Assembly: GCA_007132365.1 (NCBI GenBank)
Contig: SLOS01000184.1
Span: forward strand, 1-19,264
Length of the DNA: 19,264 nt
Reading direction: 5' to 3'
DNA from: Bacteroidales bacterium
Lineage (GTDB): Bacteria; Bacteroidota; Bacteroidia; Bacteroidales; PUMT01
Made by a program: the position numbers and the translations under genes. The notes beneath the pieces were generated by a model. It was not told the DNA's origin. It did no database searches and worked only from the letters and a program-made list of their open reading frames with translations. The first letter of the stretch is position 1, and every line of letters begins with the position of its first letter. Positions 7,938 through 16,477 of this stretch are shown in pieces.

Positions 7938-8417
7938 CTACCTGAAAGTATACCTGACAGATAAGGCGACGCCGTCACCCCACCAGCCGGTTCTGCCGAT
8001 AATATTAAATGCCGGCTTCCAGTCCACGCTTGCTGAAAAAGGGAACTCATCAAATGTGTATTCAAGCCCGATAATCAGATCCAGGCCAACAACGCTGTGG
8101 GTTTCTCCGTAAAGACCAGGACCCCTTCTCCCATCCCAGAATCCGATGTGTGCACCTCCGCCATAAAACCATTCAAGGTTATTTACATCGGGAAATGACC
8201 TCTGGAATTCATACAGCCCGGTGATAAAAAAGCCACTCCATCTTGTTGAAAGAATGCCCTCAACTGCACGCCCCTGCTGCAAATAATGTTTCACTGTAAA
8301 TCCGTTGAAGAACCCCAATCTCGCTCCTACTCCTGTTTTATATAACTGCCCGTAAGCAGCAGATCCGCCTGCAGAAAATAAAAGCAATATTGAAAGAAAC
8401 ATCAAACTTTTCTTCAT
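7938..8417 (-). CDS. Small outer-membrane beta-barrel protein (159 aa)
   Basis: A secreted protein with a clear signal peptide (MKKS, hydrophobic 5-15, likely cut after AAYG near residue 23). The mature 136 residues alternate short amphipathic strands rich in Gly, Tyr, Phe and Trp (GVGARLGFFNGFTVKHYL, FFITGLYEF, WFYGGGAHIGFW, VGLDLIIGLEYTF, GVALSVRYTF), as in an 8-strand OmpX/OmpA-type barrel. The end, RYTFR, has aromatic residues close to the terminus as barrels usually do. No enzymatic motif is seen. It stands alone, with its own -7 element and divergent from coaX. The exact role is unknown; a structural or porin-like envelope protein is the inference. Confidence 0.75.
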   Translation of the reverse strand: MKKSLMFLSILLLFSAGGSAAYGQLYKTGVGARLGFFNGFTVKHYLQQGRAVEGILSTRWSGFFITGLYEFQRSFPDVNNLEWFYGGGAHIGFWDGRRGPGLYGETHSVVGLDLIIGLEYTFDEFPFSASVDWKPAFNIIGRTGWWGDGVALSVRYTFR

Positions 8418-8470
8418 GATCGAAGCAATTTAATTGTTTAATAAATAAGGCAAAATAAAAAACAAGTACC

Positions 8471-8478
8471 CAAAAATA
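8471..8478 (-). promoter_or_regulatory. -7 promoter element for the small beta-barrel gene
   Basis: The minus strand reads TATTTTTG, an exact TAnnTTTG match, placing initiation near 8464 and giving a leader of roughly 45 bases before the ATG at 8417. It lies 16 bp from the coaX -7 element on the other strand, so the two promoters are arranged back to back. No -33 TTG was found. Confidence 0.45.
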
Positions 8479-8494
8479 AGAAAAAAATTTCATC

Positions 8495-8502
8495 TAAATT
8501 TG
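8495..8502 (+). promoter_or_regulatory. -7 promoter element for the coaX operon
   Basis: TAAATTTG matches the Bacteroidota -7 consensus exactly. Initiation near 8509 gives a leader of about 25 bases before the coaX ATG at 8534. The upstream DNA is A-rich with no clear -33 TTG. This is probably the main promoter for the genes through 12550. Confidence 0.5.
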
Positions 8503-8533
8503 AAGTATTGTTGAAAACAAAAGTCAGTTTCAA

Positions 8534-9268
8534 ATGCATTTGTGTATTGATATAGGCAACTCTCAGGTTAAAACTGCTGTCTATTCAGGAACCCGGATTA
8601 TCGGCAAAAGCAGCTGGGCTGCCATCGGGCCCCGGGAAGTTGAAAAGATTAAAAGCGATTACCCTCAAATTAAAAATGTTATTTTGTGTTCTGTAAGGCA
8701 TGATAACCCTGACCTCATAACATACCTCAGGGATAAATTTCCCTTCCTGCTTGTTCTGGACCATGAAACAGCCATCCCGGTAGAAAACCTTTATGAATCG
8801 AAAACCACTCTCGGTAAGGACCGGCTTGCGGCGATTACAGGGGCCAACAATAATTATCCTGGTAGAGCCGTTTTGGTTGTTGATACGGGTACAGCTATTA
8901 CATATGATATAATTAATGAATCAGGACAATATCTTGGCGGCAACATTTCGCCAGGCATAACCTTGAGATTCAGGTCATTGCATGAATTCACCGAAAGGTT
9001 GCCGCTGGCAGGTCCGCGAAATGATGTGCCATTGCTGGCAAATAACACCGAAGAATCAATTGTTTCAGGAGTTATGAATGGAATTCTTTTTGAAATGCAA
9101 TTGTTTATAGACAGGATAGAAGAGCAGTTCGGGGATTTGGTAATTATTTTTACCGGTGGAGATGCCAAATACTTTGATAAAAAACTAAAAAACACGATCT
9201 TTGTGGATCCTGACTTAATATTTACCGGATTAAACAGAATCTTAACTTACAATGTCGAACAAAAGTAA
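8534..9268 (+). CDS. coaX: Type III pantothenate kinase
   Basis: Phosphorylates pantothenate to 4'-phosphopantothenate, the first step of coenzyme A synthesis, in the cytoplasm. The 244-aa length is usual. The ASKHA-fold phosphate loop CIDIGNSQVK lies at 4-13 with Asp6 as the expected catalytic acid; TLGKDRLAA (near 95-103) and the VVDTGTAITYD block (about 116-126) form the second phosphate and substrate site; IIFTGGDAKYF near 205-215 is the adenosine motif. Type III enzymes use a monovalent cation and are not feedback-inhibited by CoA, which is family knowledge. The last 17 bases overlap the start of the next gene, so translation is probably coupled. Confidence 0.95.
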   Translation: MHLCIDIGNSQVKTAVYSGTRIIGKSSWAAIGPREVEKIKSDYPQIKNVILCSVRHDNPDLITYLRDKFPFLLVLDHETAIPVENLYESKTTLGKDRLAAITGANNNYPGRAVLVVDTGTAITYDIINESGQYLGGNISPGITLRFRSLHEFTERLPLAGPRNDVPLLANNTEESIVSGVMNGILFEMQLFIDRIEEQFGDLVIIFTGGDAKYFDKKLKNTIFVDPDLIFTGLNRILTYNVEQK

Positions 9269-10514
9269 ATATATCTTACTGACAATTTCAGTTTTTTTCA
9301 TTTTCGCAGGCATACAGGCTCAAAAAAACACCTACTCTCCCTATTCCCGCTTTGGTATAGGTGATATTGCCAGAGAGGGCTTTGGCCGTAACCATGCAAT
9401 GGGAGGCATAGGTTTTGGATTACGTGATGCAAATCATATCAACTATCAAAATCCGGCTGCAAATTCTGCACAGGATACCATGTCATTTATTTTTTCAACC
9501 GGCATTTCAGGCAATACGACACAACTTGCAGGCTCAGAAGGAAGTCATAATGTCACAAATATAACCCTCAGTCACCTGGCTATCGGCTTTCCCCTTTCCC
9601 GCTGGTGGAAAACCGGGTTTGGACTTGTTCCCTACAGCCGGATGGGCTATAACATAATAGACGTGGATCTCCAGTCCGAGCACTATTATGAGGGTACCGG
9701 GGGTATTAACCAGTTTTACTTTGGAAATGCATGGAATATAACCAACAATATTTCAGCAGGTGTAAATTTATCCTACCTGTTTGGCTCACTAACCCAGGAC
9801 AGAACCCTCCTTTTTCCCCTGTCAGAAAACACCTTCTCAGTAAAAAGCCAATCCAGGGCCATTGTCGGCGATTTTCATATAAGGTACGGACTTCAGTACA
9901 CCAACCGCATTATGGATGGATACCACTACACCCTGGGAGTTATCTATGAGAATAAAACACCTCTGAAAACAGATCAGGACTGGCTTATAATTAATGAACT
10001 AAGCACTTCTTCAGGTCCGGTAAGAGATACTGTCCTGAATTACATCGCAGCTGAAAGCCATATTGACCTTCCTGCAAGTTACGGGTTTGGAGCCTCATTC
10101 GGCAGGGATAACAAATTTCTGGTTGGAGCCGATTATTCTTTTCAGCAATGGTCAGAAACAAGTTTTCTGGACCAGCAACGCGACTCCCTTGTAAATAGCT
10201 CCTCATTTAATATCGGGGCCCAGTTTATTCCGGATCATACTGACTTCAGAAGTTTATGGAGAAGAATACATTACCGTGCCGGCTTTCATTATACAAATAC
10301 ATATCTTCAGCTTAGGGGGCACCAGTTGAAAGATTATGGAATCACTCTCGGTATAGGCATCCCCTATGGAAATACCAAAACAACATTTAATTTTTCAATG
10401 GATATAGGCCGCCGGGGGACCAGGGATTTAAACCTTATTCAGGAAAATTACATAATGTTTAATTTGAGTCTTTCTCTTTATGATTTCTGGTTCTTCCAGC
10501 GAAGATTTGAATGA
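9252..10514 (+). CDS. Outer membrane protein, OmpP1/FadL-like (420 aa)
   Basis: A secreted beta-barrel candidate. The signal peptide spans about residues 1-23 (hydrophobic 8-20, cut after IQA). The mature N-terminus SPYSRFGIGDIA, followed by AMGGIGFGLRDANHINYQNPAA, is the opening I recall from FadL/OmpP1-like proteins next to coaX in Bacteroidota. The remainder is a series of aromatic-rich amphipathic strands (WWKTGFGLVPYSRMGY, YTLGVIYENKTP, YGITLGIGIPYG) and it ends in FFQRRFE. Ligand unknown; hydrophobic compound transport is only a family-level guess. It overlaps coaX by 17 bp and lptC by 35 bp, which argues for one transcript. Confidence 0.78.
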   Translation: MSNKSKYILLTISVFFIFAGIQAQKNTYSPYSRFGIGDIAREGFGRNHAMGGIGFGLRDANHINYQNPAANSAQDTMSFIFSTGISGNTTQLAGSEGSHNVTNITLSHLAIGFPLSRWWKTGFGLVPYSRMGYNIIDVDLQSEHYYEGTGGINQFYFGNAWNITNNISAGVNLSYLFGSLTQDRTLLFPLSENTFSVKSQSRAIVGDFHIRYGLQYTNRIMDGYHYTLGVIYENKTPLKTDQDWLIINELSTSSGPVRDTVLNYIAAESHIDLPASYGFGASFGRDNKFLVGADYSFQQWSETSFLDQQRDSLVNSSSFNIGAQFIPDHTDFRSLWRRIHYRAGFHYTNTYLQLRGHQLKDYGITLGIGIPYGNTKTTFNFSMDIGRRGTRDLNLIQENYIMFNLSLSLYDFWFFQRRFE

Positions 10515-11094
10515 CCCTGTCAATGAGGGTTCCGGCAGAAACTTTGCATCAAACTGCAAAGCAATATCTGTTATCGTTTTACTGTTGATTATAATTTCCT
10601 GTGAAAATGACATAGAGGTAATTAAATCATTTTCGCAGGATACGCTGATGCCACGACAGTCAATGATAGATGCAGAGATAATCTATACTGACTCCGGGAG
10701 GATACAGCTAAGGATCGCCGCACCTGAAATACATTATTTTGATGAAACATCGGAACAGTACACTGAGTTTCCCTATGGTGTACTTGCAGAGTTTTTCGAC
10801 AGGTACGAGAATGTGGAATCTCAACTCAGTTCAAAATATGCCATTTATTATACCGACAAAGAGCTTTGGGAAGCAAAGGATAGTGTAGTGGTGATCAACC
10901 ATGCAGGAGAGATACTGAATACTGAGCAGCTTTTCTGGGACGAAAGAAATCAGATCATTTACTCAAACAGTTTTGTCAAGGTAACCCGCCCTGATGAAGT
11001 TATCATGGGAGAAGGATTTGAAGCAGACGAAACCTTCACCAGATGGAAAATTAAAAAAATTCAGGGAACCATATACATACATGATGAGCAATAG
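10480..11094 (+). CDS. lptC: LPS export ABC transporter periplasmic protein LptC
   Basis: Part of the Lpt bridge that carries lipopolysaccharide from the LptBFG transporter toward LptA and the outer membrane. The 204-aa product has a hydrophobic stretch at about 29-40 ending in IISC, so Cys41 may be lipidated, the usual form of LptC in Bacteroidota. The mature part has the repeating beta-jellyroll strands of the family: MIDAEIIYTDSGRIQLRI, SQLSSKYAIYYTDKELWEAKD and QLFWDERNQIIYS, with GEGFEADETFTRWKI near the end. The ATG at 10480 leaves about 28 residues before the membrane stretch, longer than usual, but no other ATG, GTG or TTG start is available before the lipobox. It overlaps both neighbours. 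Confidence 0.88.
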   Translation: MISGSSSEDLNDPVNEGSGRNFASNCKAISVIVLLLIIISCENDIEVIKSFSQDTLMPRQSMIDAEIIYTDSGRIQLRIAAPEIHYFDETSEQYTEFPYGVLAEFFDRYENVESQLSSKYAIYYTDKELWEAKDSVVVINHAGEILNTEQLFWDERNQIIYSNSFVKVTRPDEVIMGEGFEADETFTRWKIKKIQGTIYIHDEQ

Positions 11095-11275
11095 TAGACT
11101 CTTACATATACTTGAATTGGTCTGGATCAGCCTTGCAACGCTAAGTTTCCTTGCCGGGTTGTATAACTGGTATCATCTCGGTATCGAAGAAAGCCTGATG
11201 TTCTTCGTCATTACCATTCTGTCACTTATCATGTATTTTTACCGCAGAAATCTCAGAAGATCCCGGAAATCTTAG
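11081..11275 (+). CDS. Small two-helix membrane protein (64 aa)
   Basis: A small predicted inner-membrane protein, MMSNSRLLH followed by two hydrophobic segments (about 9-26, ILELVWISLATLSFLAGL, and 36-51, SLMFFVITILSLIMYF) and a basic tail (RRNLRRSRKS) that should stay in the cytoplasm. The same frame is open back to an ATG at 10994, but that part lies inside lptC; the ATG pair at 11081/11084, 14 bp before the lptC stop, gives a compact membrane protein and coupled translation. The CNNM/CBS gene starts 12 bp later. I recall small membrane genes at this place in related genomes but cannot name a family. A helper of LPS export or of the CNNM protein is speculation from position. Confidence 0.72.
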   Translation: MMSNSRLLHILELVWISLATLSFLAGLYNWYHLGIEESLMFFVITILSLIMYFYRRNLRRSRKS

Positions 11276-11287
11276 TATCATTTCTAT

Positions 11288-12550
11288 ATGGATTATTTTG
11301 TCATCATCCTGATCAGCCTGTTGTTTTCAGCCTTTTTTTCGGGTATGGAAATAGCATTTATTTCATCAAATAAGCTGAGACTCGAACTGGAGAAAAAACA
11401 GAGAACTTTTGCGTCAAGGATAACATCAGTATTCACAAGGAATCCAGGTCAGTATATTGCAACTATGCTGGTTGGAAACAATATAGCCCTTGTGGTCTAC
11501 GGTATTACCATGGCTATTATACTTGAACCCCCTATTCACAAATTCGTCAGTTCTGAAGTTTCTGTATTCATAATCCAAACAATAATAGCTACAATTATCA
11601 TTCTTATCACTGCCGAGTTTTTACCAAAGGCCATCTTCCGGCTGAAACCCAATCTTATCTTGAATGCACTCTCAATCCCTGTGATGGCTTTTTATATAAT
11701 CCTTTACCCGATAAGCAAAAGCATAATCGGCTTAGGGAATTTTCTGATGAAATATATCCTTGGCACCGATGTTTCAAATGATAATAAGAATAACGTATTC
11801 GGCAAGGTTGATCTTGATCATTTCGTAAAGGAGAGCCAGAATGAATTCCATGAGAAGGATAACCTGCAGAATGATATTAAACTATTTCAGAATGCCCTTG
11901 ATTTCTCGACAGTAAAACTGAGGGAATGTATGGTTCCCAGGCCCGAGATAGCAGCATTTGAAATCGATACCCCCATTGAAGAAGTTAAGCAAAGTTTTAT
12001 TGAAACCGGATTTGCCCGAATACTTGTCTACAAGAATTCAATTGATAATATAATAGGATATATCAATTCAAAGGACTTTTTCAAGAATCCCAAAAGCATC
12101 AGGTCGATGCTGAACAGGATCATTATAGCCCCGGAAACAATGGTTGCCCAAAAACTGCTCAGCCTTTTTATCAAGGAAAAGAAAGGAGTTGCCGTTGTAG
12201 TTGATGAATTTGGGGGTACCGCCGGAATGGTAACAATTGAAGATATTATTGAAGAAATCTTCGGGGAAATTGAGGATGAGCATGATACTGTCGATTTTGA
12301 AGAGAAGCAGTTATCGGATAATGAATTTATCTTTTCAGGGAGGATAGAAATTGATTACCTTAATGACAAATACAACCTGGAAATTCCAAAAACTGAGGAT
12401 TACGAAACACTTGCAGGTTTTATTATTTATCATCACGAGAGTATCCCCAAGATAAACGAAAAACTTACGATCGGGACATTCAGGTTTGAAATTATCAAAA
12501 TGAGTAAATCAAGAATTGAACTGGTACATCTGGAAAATACCCGGGAATAA
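11288..12550 (+). CDS. CNNM/CBS-domain membrane protein (HlyC/CorC family)
   Basis: A 420-aa inner-membrane protein. The N-terminal CNNM (DUF21) domain, about 1-175, has the opening SGMEIAFISSNKLRLE (about 18-33) and several hydrophobic helices (VGNNIALVVYGITMAIIL; TIIATIIILITAEFLPKAIF). A CBS pair follows (about 205-330): CMVPRPEIAAFEID starts it and VVVDEFGGTAGMVTIEDIIEEIFGEIEDE ends it. The C-terminal HlyC/CorC-associated domain is at about 335-415. Relatives are linked to magnesium or cobalt efflux, and a Bacteroidota branch (GldE) to gliding; which applies here cannot be told. The old 'hemolysin' label is historical. It is the last gene of the coaX-lptC block; no terminator is visible after it, and 12551-12762 holds only the next promoter. 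Confidence 0.88.
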   Translation: MDYFVIILISLLFSAFFSGMEIAFISSNKLRLELEKKQRTFASRITSVFTRNPGQYIATMLVGNNIALVVYGITMAIILEPPIHKFVSSEVSVFIIQTIIATIIILITAEFLPKAIFRLKPNLILNALSIPVMAFYIILYPISKSIIGLGNFLMKYILGTDVSNDNKNNVFGKVDLDHFVKESQNEFHEKDNLQNDIKLFQNALDFSTVKLRECMVPRPEIAAFEIDTPIEEVKQSFIETGFARILVYKNSIDNIIGYINSKDFFKNPKSIRSMLNRIIIAPETMVAQKLLSLFIKEKKGVAVVVDEFGGTAGMVTIEDIIEEIFGEIEDEHDTVDFEEKQLSDNEFIFSGRIEIDYLNDKYNLEIPKTEDYETLAGFIIYHHESIPKINEKLTIGTFRFEIIKMSKSRIELVHLENTRE

Positions 12551-12717
12551 CCCATATTTTCTTCTGACCCTTTATCCAGCAGTAACCTTATCATACCATA
12601 TCTTCCCTTCTGAAAATTGTTTGGCACATATTTTGCTTTATTTGTTATCAGAACTAAAATAACCTGACAAAAAATATTTTTTCCTGAAAGCCCTTAAGAT
12701 TTTTTGCAGATAGTTTT

Positions 12718-12725
12718 TATATTTG
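12718..12725 (+). promoter_or_regulatory. -7 promoter element for the TPR gene
   Basis: TATATTTG matches TAnnTTTG exactly, 37 bp before the ATG at 12763. A TTG at 12704-12706 lies too close to serve as a standard -33 element. It suggests the TPR gene can be transcribed apart from the genes upstream. Confidence 0.5.
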
Positions 12726-12762
12726 TCGGGATTTCCGGAAGTTTAACTCAATAAAGAGAAAA

Positions 12763-14136
12763 ATGAAGAATCTAGTAATAAAAGGAATTCTGGTCATATT
12801 CACGGCTATGCTGGCACAGGCTGACCTTAACGGTCAAAGGGGACGACACATTCCCGGTCAGTTCGGGGATACCCCGGAAGACAGCATTAGATGCCTCAGG
12901 AACCTTTCACTATATGGTGACCGTCACAGGCAGGGTAATTTTGACGAGGCCTTGCCTTACTGGAGGATGCTTTTCAATGAATTTCCACTCTCCAGCAGGA
13001 ATATTTACATCTGGGGAGAGCCCCTTATGAGCCATATGATCGAAAATGCCGAAACAGAAGAGGAAAAGAAAGCATACCTGGATACCGCCATGATGATGTT
13101 CGACCAGCGGATGGAATATTACCCGGATGATGGTTTTGGTGATCCTGCCAACGTTCTCGGAAGAAAGGGAAGATTTTACCTGCAGCATAACAGGAACATT
13201 GAAGAAGCTGGTCCCGGATACCAGGCCCTTAAAGAGTCTATTGAACTCTCAGGTGATGACCCCTCTCCGGCAATAGTTGTTTTATTCATGAATGTTACCA
13301 TTGGGAAATTCAGAGCAGGGATTTTAGAAAACGAACAGGTAATTGAAACCTATTCATACCTGATTGAAAAAGTCGAATCAGGCCTTGAGAAATCACCTGC
13401 TGACCGACTTTATAATGCGCGTGATATAATCGAACAATTGTTTGCTGATAGCGGTGCAGCCGACTGTGATGCCCTTATAAGGCTTTTTGCCGGTCAGGTA
13501 ACAGAATCCCCAGATGATGTTGATCTGCTGAACAAGGTCAATGGCCTGCTGACCGGTGCTAACTGTACCGATTCCGAACTTTATCTGATGGTAACGGAGA
13601 AGATGCATGTCCTTGATCCTTCTCCCAGGTCCGCTCTTAACCTGTCTGCAATGTACAGGGGACTGAATAATAATGATCAGGTGGTAAGATATCTTAAGGA
13701 GGCTGTTGACCTCCAGGAAGATGAGGTGGAGCGGGCAAGCTACTATCTTGAACTGGCCATCATTGCCAACCAGGTAAAACAAGACAGGCAGTTGTCCCGT
13801 CAGTATGCCCTCCAGGCCCTCAACGACAACCCTTCCCTGGGGCGGGCACATTTGCTTATAGGAAGCCTTTACGCTTCTGAAAGTAATTGCTTTGCAAATG
13901 ATGAGGATGCTGAATTCAAGAAAAGGACAGTATACTGGGCAGCGGTGGACCGGTTCATCCAGGCCAAAAGAGTTGATCCTTCAGTTTCATCGGAGGCAGA
14001 TCAAATGATTGAAACCTATTCATTTTATTTCCCCGACAATGAAACAATATTTTTTCATGGCTACACTGAAGGGGAAACATACACGGTTGGCTGCTGGATA
14101 AATGAAACTACCAGAATCAGGGCAAGATCGCAGTAG
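12763..14136 (+). CDS. Secreted tetratricopeptide-repeat protein (457 aa)
   Basis: An exported helical-repeat protein. The signal peptide covers about 1-25 (hydrophobic 8-18, ending near LNGQ). TPR-like units are visible: LSLYGDRHRQGNFDEALPYWRMLFNEFP near 43-70, a second around EIPSRSAL-type helices at 290-320 (LNLSAMYRGLNNNDQVVRYLKEAVDL) and a third near 328-370 (ASYYLELAIIANQVKQDRQLSRQYALQALNDNPSLGRAHLLIGSLY). The closing YTVGCWINETTRIRAR is a short beta segment I recall from Bacteroidota TPR proteins. It presumably acts as a periplasmic or outer-membrane scaffold; partner unknown. It lies between the LptC block and the PpiD gene and ends at a clear terminator. Confidence 0.82.
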   Translation: MKNLVIKGILVIFTAMLAQADLNGQRGRHIPGQFGDTPEDSIRCLRNLSLYGDRHRQGNFDEALPYWRMLFNEFPLSSRNIYIWGEPLMSHMIENAETEEEKKAYLDTAMMMFDQRMEYYPDDGFGDPANVLGRKGRFYLQHNRNIEEAGPGYQALKESIELSGDDPSPAIVVLFMNVTIGKFRAGILENEQVIETYSYLIEKVESGLEKSPADRLYNARDIIEQLFADSGAADCDALIRLFAGQVTESPDDVDLLNKVNGLLTGANCTDSELYLMVTEKMHVLDPSPRSALNLSAMYRGLNNNDQVVRYLKEAVDLQEDEVERASYYLELAIIANQVKQDRQLSRQYALQALNDNPSLGRAHLLIGSLYASESNCFANDEDAEFKKRTVYWAAVDRFIQAKRVDPSVSSEADQMIETYSFYFPDNETIFFHGYTEGETYTVGCWINETTRIRARSQ

Positions 14137-14188
14137 TCTGAGATATAAGACTAACTTAGCCGGAAATAAATCAAGGACATATTCCTGT

Positions 14189-14220
14189 AAAGGGCTGCAA
14201 AAAGTGCAGCCCCTTTTATT
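14189..14220 (+). terminator. Rho-independent terminator after the TPR gene
   Basis: An 8-bp perfect stem GGGCTGCA (14192-14199) and TGCAGCCC (14205-14212) closes a 5-base loop AAAAG and is followed by a short T-run at 14214-14217. It lies 55 bp after the TPR stop and separates that gene from the PpiD gene. Confidence 0.8.
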
Positions 14221-14277
14221 GATTAATTGTTTCTGGCAAAATAAGTCATCTGCCTCTTATAAAATATTTTAAATTAT

Positions 14278-14285
14278 TATCTTCG
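14278..14285 (+). promoter_or_regulatory. Possible -7 element for the PpiD-like gene
   Basis: TATCTTCG differs from TAnnTTTG by one base and sits 40 bp before the ATG at 14326, just after the terminator of the previous gene, so a promoter is expected about here. No -33 element is seen. Confidence 0.35.
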
Positions 14286-14325
14286 TAACTCAAAAAATTG
14301 GGACATTTTAATCTGACATTTTTAT

Positions 14326-16428
14326 ATGGCTACACTGGAAAAAATTAGAAACCGTGCAGGAGTGCTGGTAGCAGTAGTAATAGGACTGGCCCTGTTTGCT
14401 TTTATCCTTGGAGATATTCTCGGATCAGGCCCGTCTCTTTTCACAACCACGCAATTTGAGATTGCTGAGATTGCCGGAAAATCAATCTCATATGAAAACT
14501 TCCAGCAGAAATTTAATGAGCTTTCAGAAATTTATATGCTGAACACAGGTGAAAGTTCACTGGATTCCGAAACACATGAAAGCATTCTTGAACAGGCCTG
14601 GCAGCTTTTGCTGAGAGAAATAGTTCTGGAGGAGGAATATGAAAAGCTGGGGATTGAAGTAAGTCCGGAAGAATTGTTTGACATGGTACAGGGTGCGAAC
14701 ATACATCCAATTGTACGTCAACTGTTTACTGATCCATCAACCGGCACCTTTAACCGGTCCGCCGTCGTTCAGTTCCTCCGGTCGATGAATCAGGATCCAA
14801 CCGGACAGCAACGGGCCTACTGGCTGTTTGTTGAAAGGGAAATCACCCAGGAAAGGAAACTAACCAAATACAACAACCTTATCAGGCAGGGGCTTCATGT
14901 AACCCCTCTTCAGGCAAGAAATTCATGGGAGGAGAACAACAAAAGCGTGGATTTTGATTTTATTGTTCAGCGCTTCGACACGGTTCACGACAGCCTCGTT
15001 GTCATTACCCGTTCCGATATCAGGCGTTATTACCGTCAAAACAGGAATGATTTCAGGCAGACGGCATCAAGGGACCTGGAGTATGTCTCATTTGACATTA
15101 ATCCCTCTGAAGAAGATGACAGGACAGCCCGGGAGTGGATAGAAAGCATGGAAGATGAGTTCAGCGAAGTTGAGGAGATAAGGCAGTTTATTAACCTGAA
15201 TTCGGATGTTCCCTATGACCCGCGAAACTTTGATTTTGAAGATCTGCCTGAAGCGATAGCCGGTTTCATGTTTTCTGCAGAGCCCGGTGATATTTACGGG
15301 CCCTATTTTGAAGACAACCATTATAAATTGTCGCGCCTCGTTGAAATTAACTTTGTTCCCGACTCTGTCCGGGCAAGGCACATCCTCATACAACCCGGTC
15401 CCGGACTTGACTATCAGCAGGCAAAAAGCAGGGCGGACAGCCTGCTGGAAGCTGTCCGGCAGGGAGAAGATTTCGAGATGCTGGCCATGCAATATTCTGA
15501 TGATATGAGAAGCCGCTTTGAAGGAGGCAACCTGGGATGGTTTACCGAGGGCATAATGGTTCAGGAATTCAATGATGCAGCTTTTAGTGCAAGACGTGGA
15601 GAATTTCTTATGGTTGAAACCCCGTTCGGATTTCACATCGTCCAGGTAACGGAACGCTCCAGGGAGGTTAAAAAAATCAGGTACGCAACTCTGGCACGCG
15701 AGGTTACCCCAAGTTCAGCGACATATCAGCGCACTTATACAAGGGCCAGCCAGTTTGCCGCAATGAGCAACACTTATGAAAAATTCAGTGATGCTGCCGA
15801 TGATCAGGGATTATCCCGAAGGGTAGCCAATAACATTCTTATCAATGACAAGCAGGTTCCCGGACTAGTTAATGCCAGGGAACTTATCCGATGGGCATAT
15901 GAAGCACGTGAAGGATCGGTATCCCCTATTCTTGAGATAGGTGACAGATTTGTAATTGCTGCACTTACCAGGGTTCGCCAGGAAGGCTACCAGGATCTTG
16001 AGGAGGTAAGAGGTGAAATAGAAGGCATACTCACCCGGAAAATAAAAGGAGAGATAATTGCTTCCCGGTTAAAGGAGAAAATTGAACAGGGCCATGACCT
16101 CCCCTCACTGGCCAGTACTCTGGATACCAGCGTTGAACAGGCAAACAACGTAGTGTTCACCTCCTTTTCCGTACCCGGGGCAGGAATTGAACCACGACTT
16201 ATAGCCAGCGCACTGGTAACAGAAGAAAACAGCATATCCCAACCGGTAAAAGGAGAAAACGGTGTTTATGTCCTTAAAATCACATCCGTAACCATACCTG
16301 ACGAAAAAGACCCTGACCTGGAGAAAACAAGGCTGGAAAACAGCAAGAGGGCGAGGGTCAATTTCGATGCATTTGAGGCATTGAAAGAACGGGCTAACAT
16401 AAAGGATAACCGTCATAAGTTCTTCTAG
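14326..16428 (+). CDS. PpiD-like periplasmic peptidyl-prolyl isomerase (SurA N-terminal type)
   Basis: A membrane-anchored periplasmic folding factor of 700 aa. A short cytoplasmic start (MATLEKIRNRAG) leads into one membrane helix (about 12-29, VLVAVVIGLALFAFILGD), the PpiD arrangement. Residues about 40-200 form the SurA_N chaperone domain (AEIAGKSISYENFQQKFNE). A complete parvulin rotamase domain spans about 346-450: RARHILIQPG, FEMLAMQYSDD, GGNLGWFTEG and TPFGFHIVQV, with the usual His and Phe positions. A second chaperone-like half runs to the end (about 450-690) without a clear second parvulin signature. Likely clients are outer-membrane proteins, fitting the two barrel genes upstream. 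It is flanked by terminators on both sides and so is probably transcribed alone. Confidence 0.9.
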   Translation: MATLEKIRNRAGVLVAVVIGLALFAFILGDILGSGPSLFTTTQFEIAEIAGKSISYENFQQKFNELSEIYMLNTGESSLDSETHESILEQAWQLLLREIVLEEEYEKLGIEVSPEELFDMVQGANIHPIVRQLFTDPSTGTFNRSAVVQFLRSMNQDPTGQQRAYWLFVEREITQERKLTKYNNLIRQGLHVTPLQARNSWEENNKSVDFDFIVQRFDTVHDSLVVITRSDIRRYYRQNRNDFRQTASRDLEYVSFDINPSEEDDRTAREWIESMEDEFSEVEEIRQFINLNSDVPYDPRNFDFEDLPEAIAGFMFSAEPGDIYGPYFEDNHYKLSRLVEINFVPDSVRARHILIQPGPGLDYQQAKSRADSLLEAVRQGEDFEMLAMQYSDDMRSRFEGGNLGWFTEGIMVQEFNDAAFSARRGEFLMVETPFGFHIVQVTERSREVKKIRYATLAREVTPSSATYQRTYTRASQFAAMSNTYEKFSDAADDQGLSRRVANNILINDKQVPGLVNARELIRWAYEAREGSVSPILEIGDRFVIAALTRVRQEGYQDLEEVRGEIEGILTRKIKGEIIASRLKEKIEQGHDLPSLASTLDTSVEQANNVVFTSFSVPGAGIEPRLIASALVTEENSISQPVKGENGVYVLKITSVTIPDEKDPDLEKTRLENSKRARVNFDAFEALKERANIKDNRHKFF

Positions 16429-16477
16429 AGCCGGGATAATTCCCATGATTAATATCCTTCTCCTCTGATAATTGTTT

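Noticed and set aside
7820..8065. 81-codon minus-strand frame across the broken gene and the barrel gene
   Set aside because: It overlaps the barrel gene in another frame on the same strand and shows no signal peptide or motif.
10994..11080. Longer start for the 64-aa membrane protein
   Set aside because: The added 29 residues are polar and Lys-rich and fall inside lptC; the ATG pair at 11081 gives a typical small membrane protein.
13393..13851. 152-codon minus-strand frame
   Set aside because: It is antisense to the TPR gene with no promoter or domain evidence.
15088..15636. 182-codon minus-strand frame
   Set aside because: It is antisense to the parvulin domain of the PpiD-like gene, which is clearly coding.
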